Below are positions 36,203-46,468 of a stretch of 64,000 nt of DNA, in pieces. The translations under genes were made by a program, and so were the position numbers. Origin of the DNA: Bacteroidota bacterium (GTDB lineage: Bacteria > Bacteroidota > Bacteroidia > Chitinophagales > BACL12); contig JADJJZ010000006.1 of NCBI GenBank assembly GCA_016706255.1, positions 62,001 through 126,000 of the forward strand, read 5' to 3'. The number at the start of each line of letters is the position of its first letter. Position 1 is the stretch's first letter. Under the pieces are notes generated by a model. The model saw only the letters and a program-made list of their open reading frames with translations. It had not been told where the DNA came from and ran no database searches.

Positions 36203-36733
36203 TTACAAAAGTGCGTTCAAAGATAATACAACTCGTTTTAACTGCTCTATTAATTCCGTGTTGCTTATTTCTCCGTTTGTCGACATTTTTGATTTAATAC
36301 TTTTTATTAATAAAATGGTATCGTCGTTTGACCGGGCACCAAGGGTATCTATAATCAATTTGAGCTCCTTATGTGCTAAATCTCCGGATGAAGAAGCTGT
36401 TATAAGTGCAGTTGGTTTATCATTTAATAGTGTTGTGGAAACAAACCATTCGAGTGCATTTTTTAAACTGCCGGGTACGCTGAACACATATTCGGGTGTG
36501 CAAATAATAATACCATCTGCTTCCTCAACCAGTCTCCGAAATTCCAGAATTTCACCTGGTGGAGAATCGGTGTCCAAATCGGGATTAAAATGTGGAAGTT
36601 GATCTAAACCGGTAAAAATGTTGATGTTAAAGTATGGAGCAGCTGTTTTTTGCAAATACTGAAGCAACAATAAGTTTGCTGATTGCGCACGGGTGCTTCC
36701 ACAAATTGCTAATACTTTAGGATGATTATCCAC
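36203..36733 (-). CDS. NADPH-dependent FMN reductase family protein
   Basis: 176 residues starting with GTG. The flavodoxin-like fold has the FMN phosphate loop ICGSTRAQSANLLLLQYL and the GIIICTPEYVFSVPGSLKNALEWF motif typical of the NADPH-dependent FMN reductase/azoreductase family. It reduces flavin or quinone/azo substrates using NADPH in the cytoplasm. The physiological substrate is unknown. Confidence 0.88.
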   Translation of the reverse strand: MDNHPKVLAICGSTRAQSANLLLLQYLQKTAAPYFNINIFTGLDQLPHFNPDLDTDSPPGEILEFRRLVEEADGIIICTPEYVFSVPGSLKNALEWFVSTTLLNDKPTALITASSSGDLAHKELKLIIDTLGARSNDDTILLIKSIKSKMSTNGEISNTELIEQLKRVVLSLNALL

Positions 36734-36738
36734 TTTAA

Positions 36739-37110
36739 TTATTTTGCTTTAGATTTTTCGGCAGCGCGTTTAGAATTTTGCTGTAAATTATGTTTTAATA
36801 TTTTGCCAATCAAAGGATAAGGCATTGGTTTATTTAAAGGAAATTGAATAGAACCACGTCCTGTTTTATACGGCAAAAAATCATCTTTAAAACCGGGTTC
36901 ATTAACAGGAGCGGGATAAATACCAATATGATTTTTATAACCGGCGTAATAAATGAGATAACTTCCTTTTAAAATAAATGTCGGCATGCCATAACTCATT
37001 GTTTCAGTTGCTTCGGGAACTTGTTTTTGTATGTAGTTCCGAATTTCCTCCAGCACTATGCGGGTTGATTCGGGAAAAGATGTTAGGTAAGTGTCAATAC
37101 TTTTAATCAT
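36739..37110 (-). CDS. DUF1801 (YdhG-like) protein
   Basis: 123 residues: MIKSIDTYLTSFPESTRIVLEEIRNYI, ETMSYGMPTFILKGSYLIYYAGYKNHIGIYP and FPLNKPMPYPLIGKIL are typical of DUF1801/YdhG-type proteins, sometimes called frataxin-like iron chaperones. The role is not well established. The stop is close to the FMN reductase gene downstream. Confidence 0.85.
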   Translation of the reverse strand: MIKSIDTYLTSFPESTRIVLEEIRNYIQKQVPEATETMSYGMPTFILKGSYLIYYAGYKNHIGIYPAPVNEPGFKDDFLPYKTGRGSIQFPLNKPMPYPLIGKILKHNLQQNSKRAAEKSKAK

Positions 37111-37144
37111 GTTAAAAATGATTTATTATATAATTTATGATTTA

Positions 37145-37873
37145 TTATTTTATAACTCCAATCATCACCCCAAATTTGCCATCATTTTGAATCCAGTTTT
37201 CTTCAGGGTAATAAACTCTTGAAACAAATCCATCTAAATATAACGCATTTTCGCAACCTTGGTTTTTGAAGTAGGTTGCAAAATCGTATAAATTTACCGG
37301 TGTTTTAGACATTACAAAAAGTATTTTCTTATCCGGTAAAATGCCCACGCCATTACGGATATTAACATGTGTTGAGCCGTTTTTAAATTCGGGATGTATT
37401 TTGCCGTTAATTAATAACATTGGGCCGGATTGTGTTGCATATTTAACATTAGTAACTGAACTGAATTCACCGGTCTGACAAACACCGGCTTCATTTGAAT
37501 AGTTTATATAAAATATACCGTTCGGCTTAAGATAAAAATTGCCATCTGCATTTGCATTATTTACAGGAACCAGCGTTTTACCATTTTCTATATATAATCC
37601 AAGAGGAGAATAATCTGTTTTATACATTCCGCCATTCATGGCAAAAATTAATTGTTTACCTTGTTTTTCTGTTTGCTGCTTTAAATTCGGGAAAGTATTA
37701 ATGATTTTACCTGTATCATCTTTCCAAAACAAATGAAGGTTACCCTGTTTTGGGTCAACGGTATATGTTAGGTAATTTGAATCAGAAATTAATGGTGCAG
37801 CAAAACCTGCAATACAAAATGTGAGAATTAGTGCAAAAACGGCATATAATAATGTTCGATTGTAAACCTTCAT
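37145..37873 (-). CDS. Phosphodiester glycosidase (NAGPA-like) family protein
   Basis: 242 residues with an N-terminal membrane or signal segment. The family motifs are visible: FAMNGGMYKTDYSPLGLYI, TQSGPMLLINGKI, NIRNGVGILPDKKILFV and ENALYLDGFVSRVYY. This is the DUF2233/NAGPA fold of phosphodiester glycosidases, which remove N-acetylglucosamine from phosphate in the mammalian uncovering enzyme. The bacterial substrate is unknown. Probably periplasmic. Confidence 0.85.
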   Translation of the reverse strand: MKVYNRTLLYAVFALILTFCIAGFAAPLISDSNYLTYTVDPKQGNLHLFWKDDTGKIINTFPNLKQQTEKQGKQLIFAMNGGMYKTDYSPLGLYIENGKTLVPVNNANADGNFYLKPNGIFYINYSNEAGVCQTGEFSSVTNVKYATQSGPMLLINGKIHPEFKNGSTHVNIRNGVGILPDKKILFVMSKTPVNLYDFATYFKNQGCENALYLDGFVSRVYYPEENWIQNDGKFGVMIGVIK

Positions 37874-37977
37874 TTTGATCGGAATTGAAATGGTGTTTCA
37901 AATTTACCAAAAATTAGAAAGTAAATAATTCCAACTGTCATTTCACCGTCAGTTTTTTTATTAAAACAATCGAATCA

Positions 37978-38949
37978 TTATTCGTTTGGTTTCGCTATTT
38001 GAATTACTACGTTACCGGTCTTTTCTCCGGTCTCAACATATTTGGTTGCTGCAACAATATTTTCAAGGGGATATAATTTATCGATTACTGCACGATAATC
38101 GCCGGATTCAATTATTGATCTAAAAAATTCAATATCGCTTTTATTATCAGTAGGGATTGGAAACTTTGCTTTTTTGGATGTAATCAACGTTAAAATAGGT
38201 AAAAAAACGTTTTGCGCCATATAACCTAATTCAGTGCTATAATAAGTGCCCCCTTTATTTAACAAATGTTTGCATTTAAAGAAACTACTTTTCCCAACAG
38301 CATCTAATATCACATCATAATGCCCGGGAATTTTAGTGAAATCCTCTTTAGTGTAATCAATAACTGAGGAAGCACCAAGTGATTTTATTAGTTCAATGTT
38401 CTGTGTATTACATACAGCAGTTATTGTTAATCCGTAATACTTAGCCAGTTGAACTGCAGCCGTGCCAATAGAACCGGATGCGCCATTAATTAAAATAGTT
38501 TTTGATTTTTTCAGGTCAATTTTTCTGATGTAATTTATTGCCAGCATCAGTCCATCACATACTGCTGCCGCTTCTAAAAAAGAAAAGTTTGTTGGTTTAA
38601 GGGCAATTGAGCCTGATGCTTTAACACAAACATATTCGGCATGTGTGCCAAACCGAAAAGTGTTTAATCCAAAAACTGCATCACCTGCTTTAAATAAATG
38701 AACATCTTTACCAACCGCTTCGATAACACCTGCAAATTCGGTTCCTAAAACCTTTTTTCTCGGTTTGAAAACACCACTAATCAGCTTTACGAAAAAATAT
38801 TCCGGATTTCTGAAGCCACAGTCCGTTCTGTTTACTGTTGTTGCAATCACTTTTACTAATACTTCATCCGGTTTCGGTATCGGTGTGTCAATTTCCTGAA
38901 CGGATAAAACTTCCGGCGGACCGTATATTTTGTTTACACTTGCTTTCAT
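37978..38949 (-). CDS. NAD(P)-dependent zinc-less alcohol dehydrogenase/quinone reductase
   Basis: 323 residues of the MDR superfamily: N-terminal GroES-like domain (KVIATTVNRTDCGFRNPEY, GTEFAGVIEAVG), Rossmann domain with ILINGASGSIGTAAVQLAKYYG, and no zinc-binding cysteine set, as in quinone oxidoreductases. It likely reduces quinones or alpha,beta-unsaturated carbonyls with NADPH. Confidence 0.88.
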   Translation of the reverse strand: MKASVNKIYGPPEVLSVQEIDTPIPKPDEVLVKVIATTVNRTDCGFRNPEYFFVKLISGVFKPRKKVLGTEFAGVIEAVGKDVHLFKAGDAVFGLNTFRFGTHAEYVCVKASGSIALKPTNFSFLEAAAVCDGLMLAINYIRKIDLKKSKTILINGASGSIGTAAVQLAKYYGLTITAVCNTQNIELIKSLGASSVIDYTKEDFTKIPGHYDVILDAVGKSSFFKCKHLLNKGGTYYSTELGYMAQNVFLPILTLITSKKAKFPIPTDNKSDIEFFRSIIESGDYRAVIDKLYPLENIVAATKYVETGEKTGNVVIQIAKPNE

Positions 38950-38969
38950 ATGGTATTTGAATAAGTAAT

Positions 38970-40004
38970 TTATATTGTGGTGAATTCAACCCTTCTGTTA
39001 TTTGCCTTGCCTAATTGCGTTGTATTAACATCAATTGGCAAAGATTCGCCATATCCCTTGGCTGTTAGTTGATTTGAATTGACACCAAGTGATATTAATA
39101 AATTTAGCACTGCATTTGCTCTTGCTTCAGATAATTTTAAATTGGCAGCGTCATCTCCATCGCTATCTGTATGTCCGCCAATTTCAAATTTTACTGTTGG
39201 ATTTTGTTTTAAATATGCCACAATGTTGTTAATTGTTCCCATACTTTCGGGTTTTATTTCCGATTTATTGACATCAAATTTAATTGCATGTGTAACAAAT
39301 TTCCCATTTACCAATGTAATCTCACTTTTAGGAATTCCTGTAGCCACTTTAAAATTGTCCAACAATATTTTCATCTCACCACTTGTATTTCCGGTAACTA
39401 ATATTCGGTCGGGTGTAATAGCGCAATCATCAATATCAATTTGTTTGTATTGATCAAGATATACTGTAAAGTGTTTTTTATTATAACTCATGGCGATATG
39501 CACCCAGCGGTTGTAAAATTTATTTTCTCCAAAATAGGCTTCGGGATTATCTTTGGCAGCACGACCATCATTTGGATAGCTAACAGTTAATTCATGTTTG
39601 TTTGGGGTAATTATCATTTCCTGGTCGCCCTGCATTAAATGTATTTCTATTCCGGGATTGCCATCGTAACCATCAGCTAACCAAGTGTCATATTCTATAG
39701 TAAAATTATCTGGTAATACCGGTTTTGATAATTTCGGACTTATTTTAGTGTAATAAACATTTACAGAAATACAATTGTTATCGGCTTCTTTAATTACTTT
39801 CGCCTCACCGCCTTCTATAGTCCAATTTTCCGGATTTGAACCAACAATGGAATTTGTTAAATCATCATCAAAAAGAATAACATTTCCAGGTACAAAATCA
39901 TATTGTTTATATTCACTTATTGTTTGTGCAGTGGCATTTATTATTGCAAAACAACTAAGTAACATAGCGTAAAGACAGTTTTTCATAAAGTATTTATTTT
40001 TCAT
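38970..40004 (-). CDS. OmpA family protein with lectin-like domain
   Basis: 344 residues; an internal ATG at 39986 also fits the signal peptide. The region 30-215 is a concanavalin-like jelly roll (WTIEGGEAKVIKEADNN ... FYNRWVHIAMSYNKKHFTVYLD), followed by an OmpA-C domain (about 240-340) with the peptidoglycan-binding core FEIGGHTDSDGDDAANLKLSEARA and NNRRVEFTTI. It probably anchors in the outer membrane-peptidoglycan space. Confidence 0.85.
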   Translation of the reverse strand: MKNKYFMKNCLYAMLLSCFAIINATAQTISEYKQYDFVPGNVILFDDDLTNSIVGSNPENWTIEGGEAKVIKEADNNCISVNVYYTKISPKLSKPVLPDNFTIEYDTWLADGYDGNPGIEIHLMQGDQEMIITPNKHELTVSYPNDGRAAKDNPEAYFGENKFYNRWVHIAMSYNKKHFTVYLDQYKQIDIDDCAITPDRILVTGNTSGEMKILLDNFKVATGIPKSEITLVNGKFVTHAIKFDVNKSEIKPESMGTINNIVAYLKQNPTVKFEIGGHTDSDGDDAANLKLSEARANAVLNLLISLGVNSNQLTAKGYGESLPIDVNTTQLGKANNRRVEFTTI

Positions 40005-40030
40005 GTATTTCTTATATAAATATAACTTAA

Positions 40031-40507
40031 TTACAATTTTTCAAATAAAGGTAAATTTATTTGAGCAGCTATTTTTTGAGCAGATAATTTACCTTCTTCA
40101 GAAAAAGCCCATACAAAAAGCGCTTCTATTTTGTGCGTTTGGCTTATATTCATAATAGCGACTGTTGTCAAATCAGTTGTTATTCCCTTTTTCCTAAGTT
40201 CAGATAATACCATCGCAGAGCATAAATAAATGCAATCGAATTGTGTGCCCGGATGGGTTAAATAAAATAATTCTTTTTCTGATATCTCACCTGACAAAAA
40301 TGATTCCATTAGCTTGCGTGTAGTGGGAATTAGCAATATCCAGGCTATAGGTCCGTTTTCATTCGCTTTTTCTGTAACGGAGGCTGGGTGTAATTGTTTT
40401 AACCGATTTAGCACGTCTTCGTTTACATCTAACTGCTCAGGATCTGATTTGGTATCAAAAATTTCATCTGCCAGTTGTAACATGCGTTCAAAATTTGTTA
40501 ACGACAT
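40031..40507 (-). CDS. Hypothetical protein
   Basis: 158 residues, mostly helical, no signal peptide. No family recognised. It follows the small secreted protein gene by 1 bp, so the genes 41580-40031 are probably one operon. Confidence 0.6.
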   Translation of the reverse strand: MSLTNFERMLQLADEIFDTKSDPEQLDVNEDVLNRLKQLHPASVTEKANENGPIAWILLIPTTRKLMESFLSGEISEKELFYLTHPGTQFDCIYLCSAMVLSELRKKGITTDLTTVAIMNISQTHKIEALFVWAFSEEGKLSAQKIAAQINLPLFEKL

Positions 40508-40508
40508 A

Positions 40509-41105
40509 TCAATTGAATTTTAAAGAATGAAATGCATCTAACATAATATCATTAAAATTTTCGGCATTATCTGAGAGAAAAAATAAATAAGCATCTGCAA
40601 CATTATCTTTATGTATTGCTACTATCATGCAAAATTTATATCCCATGCCGAATTCTTTACCAACCTCGACATATGTTGTTCCACCCCAGTCGGCATTAAA
40701 TTCTTCTTTTACAGCAGTTTTATCAAATACAACCATTTCCGGTAAATAACCATTGGAAATATTTAAGGTGGTTGCCTTTAACAAGGTAGCATATAAATTA
40801 TTAGGGTTTAAATTGATGTCACCCGGCTGTTTGTTTTTTTCTTTTTCTGTATATTCCTGAAGTAAAGTGTCTAATGGCCTTATTGCATAACGCACTTCAA
40901 AGTTTTTTGTGCGATGTTTAATTGCAAATTCATATTCCATCGCTGAATTCTGAATAACCTGTATGGTATCAAAACCTTCGGGCTGCAGAAATGTGAGTGT
41001 GCTGCGTTGTAGCAAATTGTTATATAGCGTTGACTGTGCGTTTGTGCTTGTTGATACAAACAACAGTGCAATTGTAAAACTCAGTAAGATTAGTATTCTA
41101 TTCAT
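40509..41105 (-). CDS. Secreted hypothetical protein
   Basis: 198 residues with signal peptide MNRILILLSFTIALLFVSTSTNAQ. The mature part is beta-rich (FDTIQVIQNSAMEYEFAIKHRTKNFEVRYAIRPLD, WGGTTYVEVGKEFGMGYKFCMIVA). Its start overlaps the end of the SRPBCC gene by 8 bp, indicating cotranscription. No family recognised. Confidence 0.65.
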   Translation of the reverse strand: MNRILILLSFTIALLFVSTSTNAQSTLYNNLLQRSTLTFLQPEGFDTIQVIQNSAMEYEFAIKHRTKNFEVRYAIRPLDTLLQEYTEKEKNKQPGDINLNPNNLYATLLKATTLNISNGYLPEMVVFDKTAVKEEFNADWGGTTYVEVGKEFGMGYKFCMIVAIHKDNVADAYLFFLSDNAENFNDIMLDAFHSLKFN

Positions 41106-41580
41106 TTAGCAAAAGTAATTCTGATTCAGCGAATTTTTTAATAATGTTTAAAGTTGGTTTCCAGTACATTTCTAGATGTTTATAATCGACATAACTGTTA
41201 ATTTCAGAAATTTCTAATTCAAGTATTACTCCTGCGTTATTTTCATTTAAAGTAAAACAAATTTTGGTATAATTTTCCGGAACATCGGGTAAGTTACTCA
41301 GATTGCTGATATAATTATATTTAAAACATATTAGAGGTGTAAACTGTAAAATAATACCCTTATTGTATAAATATATACCATGCATCATACCACTGAAAAT
41401 AATTGGACTGCCATTTTTCCAATTTGATTCCACATGGATTTTATCATCTGACAACCACTTTCCCATAAACTGCGGATTAGTAATTAATTGCCAAACAACA
41501 GCACTTGGTGATTTTATATATTGCCTAAATGTTATTTTGGTATAACCTTGATTATTATCCTGACTATTTTGAAAATCCAT
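41098..41580 (-). CDS. SRPBCC family protein
   Basis: 160 residues: ITFRQYIKSPSAVVWQLITNPQFMGKWLSDD, then GILLQFTPLICFKYNYI-type strands and a C-terminal helix. This is an AHSA1/SRPBCC ligand-binding fold. First gene of a three-gene run with 40509-41105 and 40031-40507. Confidence 0.75.
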   Translation of the reverse strand: MDFQNSQDNNQGYTKITFRQYIKSPSAVVWQLITNPQFMGKWLSDDKIHVESNWKNGSPIIFSGMMHGIYLYNKGIILQFTPLICFKYNYISNLSNLPDVPENYTKICFTLNENNAGVILELEISEINSYVDYKHLEMYWKPTLNIIKKFAESELLLLNE

Positions 41581-41691
41581 AATTAATTTATATCTTTAAC
41601 ATGTTAAAAAACAAAGGATAATTCCCGGTGTACGCAATATTCTAAATTCTCCACCGTTAAAATTAGTTGTTTCACTTTAAACCCAGGCATT

Positions 41692-43121
41692 ATGAAAAAC
41701 ACAAATTGCTATTTACCATTTCAATATTTACTATTTTACTGACAATCAGCACATTACATGCTCAATCTGTTGATTTTTCCACTACTTTAGGGAAAGATTA
41801 TTACGACATGGGCCACGATGCCATTGTTGATGCAAATGGTAATGTAATGGTTACAGGAGCCTTGAGTGTGGAAGCCGGTGTGCCTGCTGATGCGTATTTT
41901 TCACGACTGAATAAATATGGTGAAATTGAGTGGGAACAAACGTTTGGAACTGTTTTCGAAGATGGCGGGAATGAAATTATCGAAGGTGCAAACAATACTT
42001 ATTTTATTGCCGGTCACGTGGATGTAACAGGAACAGATGAATGTGATGCCTTGTGTTTTATGATCAATAATGTTGGTGATACCCTGTGGACCAGAACTTA
42101 CGGTTTTGAAAAAGATGATGCCGCTTATGCCTGTGCTGCTGCTCCAGACGGCGGTTTTGTTGCTGTGGGTAGATGTGAAATCGGAGATAATCCGAATGGG
42201 TTTATTTTAAAATATGCTGTAGATGGAACATTGGAATGGTCGAAAATTATGGATGGGGATGGTGAAAATTATATCAGCACAGTAAAAACAGTGGAAGATG
42301 GTTTTATGATGGGTGGTGCAATAACTGTTAACGGTGATATGAATTTTTTGTTAATGAAAACAGATTTTTTCGGAAACATCATCTGGCAAAAAAATTATGC
42401 ACATGCCGGAAAAGATAATGTATATAGTATTCAATTAAGTGATGACGGATTATTAATGGTTGGAAAAAGTCAGAACACTTTTGATGGCAGCAGTGCAATG
42501 TTAATGATACGAACTGATATGGATGGAAATTCAATTTGGGAAGTTAATTATGGTGGACAGTATAAAGATTATGCTGCAGGAGTTGACCAAACACCTGATG
42601 GCAATTGGGTTGTATGTGGAACATTATACAATGTTTTAAATAATTCTCAGGATGCGGCAGTTTTAATGTTGAGTGATGATGGTGTAATTAATGCTTTACA
42701 TTTTTATGGAGCGGAAGGAGATGATGCTGTTAGAAGAGTACATCGTGATGCCGCAGGTGGATATATTGTTTGCGGCTCCATTAATCAGACAGATGATAAT
42801 GCAGATATTTTATTAATGCATGTGGATGAATCCGGTGCAACGTTAAATATACCTGCTGCAAATGATAATGGTTCGTCAATTCGATTATATCCTAATCCTG
42901 TAACAGAAACAATTCATATAATGGTTTCAGCAACTGCAATTGATGCGCAATTAGTTGTTTATGATATCAGCGGGAAAAAAGTAATTCATATTGATAATAT
43001 TTATTCTCAAATGATTGATATTTCTGCAACTGAACTTACTTCAGGGTTGTATTTTTATTCATTTATAAATAAAAATGACGCAACAGCTCCATTAAACGGA
43101 ACATTTGAAGTGCTGAAATAA
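41692..43121 (+). CDS. T9SS-sorted propeller protein, frameshifted at codon 3
   Basis: The ATG at 41692 opens a frame that stops soon after, while the long frame (KHKLLFTISIFTILLTISTLHAQ ...) has no good start of its own. Adding one A to the run at 41695-41699 gives MKKHKLLFTISIF, a perfect signal peptide, and 476 residues. The body is a propeller of about seven blades (GGFVAVGRCEIGDNPNGFILKY, DGLLMVGKSQNTFDGSSAML), like the gene at 52898-54481. The C-terminal type A T9SS domain is IRLYPNPVTETIHIM. Confidence 0.78.
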
Positions 43122-43131
43122 TTTTAAAAAA

Positions 43132-43599
43132 TCAGCCTAATGCTTTCTCGAAACAAACACTTGTTTTTACATGTATATATTGTCCGTAATTGGGAATAAC
43201 GTGATAGTTATTTTTATGATATAAGCGAATTGCTTCCGGTTGTTTTTCTCCGGTTTCCAAAATACATTTATGATACTGTAGTGCTGCAGCCCATTCTTCC
43301 AATGCTGTTAAAACCCTCGATGCATAACCCTTTCCACGGTATTCCGGTAAAACATACATGCGTTTAATTTCCATAATTTCAGGTGCATATTCTTTAATTG
43401 CACCGCAAGCAACGGCTAATCCATCAACATATAAAACAATTACATGCTGAATGGCATCAATTTTATTAAACTGCGCAAAAAAAGCATGATCATCACCATC
43501 ACGTTGTGCAAGATCAGCATCTAATAAACGAACCAGCCGAATAAAATCTTCATCCGCTGAGTTTGTTTTATTTATTTTTATTGTTTGTAAGATATTCAT
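43132..43599 (-). CDS. GNAT family N-acetyltransferase
   Basis: 155 residues. The acetyl-CoA-binding motif MEIKRMYVLPEYRGKGYASRVLTALEEWA and the C-terminal IRLYHKNNYHVIPNYGQY strands are typical of GNAT enzymes. The substrate is unknown. It lies 16 bp downstream of the DinB-like gene and convergent with the T9SS gene. Confidence 0.88.
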   Translation of the reverse strand: MNILQTIKINKTNSADEDFIRLVRLLDADLAQRDGDDHAFFAQFNKIDAIQHVIVLYVDGLAVACGAIKEYAPEIMEIKRMYVLPEYRGKGYASRVLTALEEWAAALQYHKCILETGEKQPEAIRLYHKNNYHVIPNYGQYIHVKTSVCFEKALG

Positions 43600-43615
43600 G
43601 CAGTTGCTGAGCGAA

Positions 43616-44068
43616 TCATTTTTTTAATAGCACTATTTGCCCTAAATGATAATGCAGGTGTTCAACCATTCCCATTAAATTTCTGAAATAGTTGCCGTAT
43701 TTTTCTTCACTAAATATTTCTAATAATTGATTGTCATTTAATTGTTCAATTAAAAGCGCGCAGGTCTCTGCATTTTGCCATGCCTTTTCCAAAACACCCT
43801 GCCAGTCCGCCTCCGATTCAATTTTCGGTAAAATAAAACTATAAGCATCTTTGGCATCCAACGGCCCGCCTTGCAACACTTTCGTTACCACATCAATATA
43901 ATAAGTGGTATGCACGGTTAAGGTGGCAATAGAATTAAAATCCTGCACTTTGTTTAATGCCTCCGCATAGGTTACATCCTGCAATGTGCCTTTCATATTT
44001 ACATCGGTCCAATTTCCACCGAAGTGTACATCCCGCAAACTTTTTGCGATTTGTTTTGCGATTGTCAT
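43616..44068 (-). CDS. DinB/DUF1572-like four-helix protein
   Basis: 150 residues of helical bundle with histidines typical of DinB-like metal sites (TLTVHTTYYIDVV, GMVEHLHYHLGQIVLL). DinB-type proteins act as thiol-dependent transferases or nucleases in some lineages, but the role here is unknown. Confidence 0.8.
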   Translation of the reverse strand: MTIAKQIAKSLRDVHFGGNWTDVNMKGTLQDVTYAEALNKVQDFNSIATLTVHTTYYIDVVTKVLQGGPLDAKDAYSFILPKIESEADWQGVLEKAWQNAETCALLIEQLNDNQLLEIFSEEKYGNYFRNLMGMVEHLHYHLGQIVLLKK

Positions 44069-44453
44069 AACAAATTAGTTTTGTAAAATAAATTATTACG
44101 CCAAAAATATTTTAAAATATTTTCACTCCTAGGGTGTTATGAAATTTTCGTCAAATTAAAAACTGCTTAACAATGTCTAATTGGCCGATAAATAACTTTT
44201 TATTTGAAGCATGGCTAAATTAACTCATTAAAATATGCCATCCTTAAATCCACTGCAGTTTTAAGCCTTTCAAAAATCCGCATCTTAGTCAGGTAAGGGG
44301 TTTCCGCTTCAGTCCGGTCTAGGATTTACGTAATCGTCTTTAATCGTGAAACTTATACTTAATAATGGTGCCGATGAAATTGAAATTATGAGTATAAAAC
44401 TGAACCTGTCAAAAATAATAATTATTAAAATACTAATTAAAATTTTTAGCTAA
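44069..44453. other. Intergenic region, no gene
   Basis: 385 bp without a convincing ORF. Next to the DinB gene start it holds two direct copies of the palindrome AAAATATTTT (44104-44123). The rest has no recognisable RNA, repeat or promoter match. Confidence 0.5.
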
Positions 44454-45488
44454 CTATTTAATCAACTCTTTTTTTACCAACGGTGCTACTTTTGTTCCGA
44501 TTAATTCAATTGCTTGTAATAATTGTTGATGCGTTAATCCGGCATCCATTTGGAATGTAAAACGCGAAATTCCACCTAGTGCTTTACTGTGACGAATAAT
44601 TTTTTCTGCTGCAGCTTCGGGATTATCTACTACAAGTGCACCGGTTAGGCCGTTTTGTGCATCGAATCTTCCTCGTGTAACAGGAGGATAACCACGCTCT
44701 TTACCAATTTGCGTAAACATTTCCGCATAACCGGGATAATAAGCATTTATGGCTTCTTCGGTGGTATTGCCAACAAATCCGAGCGAATGTAATCCTACTT
44801 TTAAAACATCAGTATGTCCTGCTTCGGCACCCGCTGCTTTATATAAATCGATAAGTGGTTTAAAGCGATGTGTTTCGCCACCAATAATGGCAACCATAAG
44901 TGGTAAACCTAATTCACCTGCACGGACAAATGATTCCGGTGTACCGCCAACGCCTAACCAAATGGGTAATTTTTTTTGAAGTGGACGCGGATATATTGCC
45001 TGATTATTTAATGCAGGACGATATTTTCCTTTCCACGTAATTATTTCATTGTCGCGAATTTTTAATAATAAATCGAGTTTTTCAATAAACAACTCATCAT
45101 ATTCATTTAAATTATATCCGAATAAGGGAAATGCTTCAATAAATGAACCTCTGCCCGCAACAATTTCTGCTCTGCCATTTGAAATTAAATCTAATGTTGC
45201 AAAATTTTGGAAAATACGAACAGGGTCAGCAGCACTTACTACTGTTACCGCACTGGTTAAAATAATGTTTTTAGTTGTTGATGCGGCTGCAGCTAACAAC
45301 ATATGCGAAGCCGAATCCATAAATTCTTTTCGGTGATGTTCACCTAGACCAAAAACATCTAAACCCACTTGATCGGCAACGGTAATACGCTCTAATAATT
45401 CGTTAATAGCCTGAGCCTGACTAATGGCAGCATTTCTGGGTGCTGCAGCAAAACTGTCGATTCCTATTTCCATAATTTGTTCATTCAT
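44454..45488 (-). CDS. Luciferase-like (LLM class) flavin-dependent oxidoreductase
   Basis: 344 residues. TIM-barrel family features: VGLDVFGLGEHHRKEFMDSAS, RAEIVAGRGSFIEAFPLFGYNLNEYDELF, PIWLGVGGTPESFVRAGELGLP and DNPEAAAEKIIRHSK. It is like the F420/FMN-dependent monooxygenases of the LLM class. Probably uses FMNH2; the substrate is unknown. Confidence 0.9.
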   Translation of the reverse strand: MNEQIMEIGIDSFAAAPRNAAISQAQAINELLERITVADQVGLDVFGLGEHHRKEFMDSASHMLLAAAASTTKNIILTSAVTVVSAADPVRIFQNFATLDLISNGRAEIVAGRGSFIEAFPLFGYNLNEYDELFIEKLDLLLKIRDNEIITWKGKYRPALNNQAIYPRPLQKKLPIWLGVGGTPESFVRAGELGLPLMVAIIGGETHRFKPLIDLYKAAGAEAGHTDVLKVGLHSLGFVGNTTEEAINAYYPGYAEMFTQIGKERGYPPVTRGRFDAQNGLTGALVVDNPEAAAEKIIRHSKALGGISRFTFQMDAGLTHQQLLQAIELIGTKVAPLVKKELIK

Positions 45489-45537
45489 AACCCGTTATGA
45501 AAAATATTAGTTCCCCAATAAATAACGGTAAATCTGA

Positions 45538-46465
45538 TTATTGTTGATTAGCATTTAATTTTGAAATGGTATTTCCTATATAATTTATCGCCTTTCCATA
45601 GGTTTCGATTCCATGGCCTACTTCCGGGAAAATTTCAATTTCCTTTAATGTGCTGAGTAATTTTTTTGCGTTACTAATCGATTTTTTATAAGGAAATAAT
45701 AAATCGCGGTCGCCGAGCAATAAATAAGTAGGGACTGTATTTTCTTTTAGCTGATTACCCATAAAATAGGGCTTTTGTGTTTTGTCCTGATATTGTTTTA
45801 TGGCAAACACTTCATAATCAACTAACATTTTTTCAGCAAAAGGTGAGAGTTGGTGATTAGGTTTTGAAAAAACGGCTTTTTCTAAAAATAATTGCACATT
45901 TTTTTCAGTTGGTTTTACTAAGGGTAAAATATTGTAATATAAATTTTTGAAACTTAACGAAAATGGCTGTAAACAACCCGGATTCAATAAAAATGCGGCT
46001 TTTATTTTTTCCGGATTTACAATTGCGAGCTTCATACAAATTAAACCACCAAATGACGCGCCTGCGATATAAGCTTTTTCAATGTTTAATCCTGCTAGCA
46101 CTTCATTTGCCCACATTCCATATTCCAGCGATTTAATATCCGCGAATTCCCGTCACTTAAGTTTGGTAATCCATTTGTTTCAACCAGATAAATTTTTAAT
46201 TTTGATTAAGTTGATTCAACCCATTGTTGAAGTCCCAAATTAATGCCGTTGTTCTTGCACCCGGAAAAATTACTAATGTTTCTAAATCAGGTTCATCATG
46301 ATTTAAGGCATAAACCTGTGTTTTGCCAAGGGAGGTATTAACAGAAATAGGCGCATATTTTTTATTATTTGCTGTTTCAAGTTGAGTAACCCAGTTTTCA
46401 AAATAAGTTAAATCTGCAGCATTTTTAAAACGGGAAGAATTTAAGATACGAATTTGTTGTGCCAT
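45538..46465 (-). CDS. Alpha/beta hydrolase, broken by two single-base deletions
   Basis: The start (MAQQIRILNSSRF ... LVIFPGARTTALIWDFNNGLNQ) and the rest (MWANEVLAGLNIEKAYIAGASFGGLICMKLAI ...) are in different frames. Adding one base in the A4 run (T4 at 46200-46203) and one near 46138-46148 restores IYLVETNGLPNLSDGNS and ADIKSLEYG in between, giving 309 residues. The nucleophile elbow is GASFGG; the acid is in LLLGDRDLLFPY and the histidine in FPEVGHGIE. The substrate is unknown. Confidence 0.75.
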
Positions 46466-46468
46466 GAA

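Noticed and set aside
44069..44453. Possible noncoding RNA gene in the gap behind the DinB gene
   Set aside because: I found no stable long stem, terminator or promoter match that would support it.
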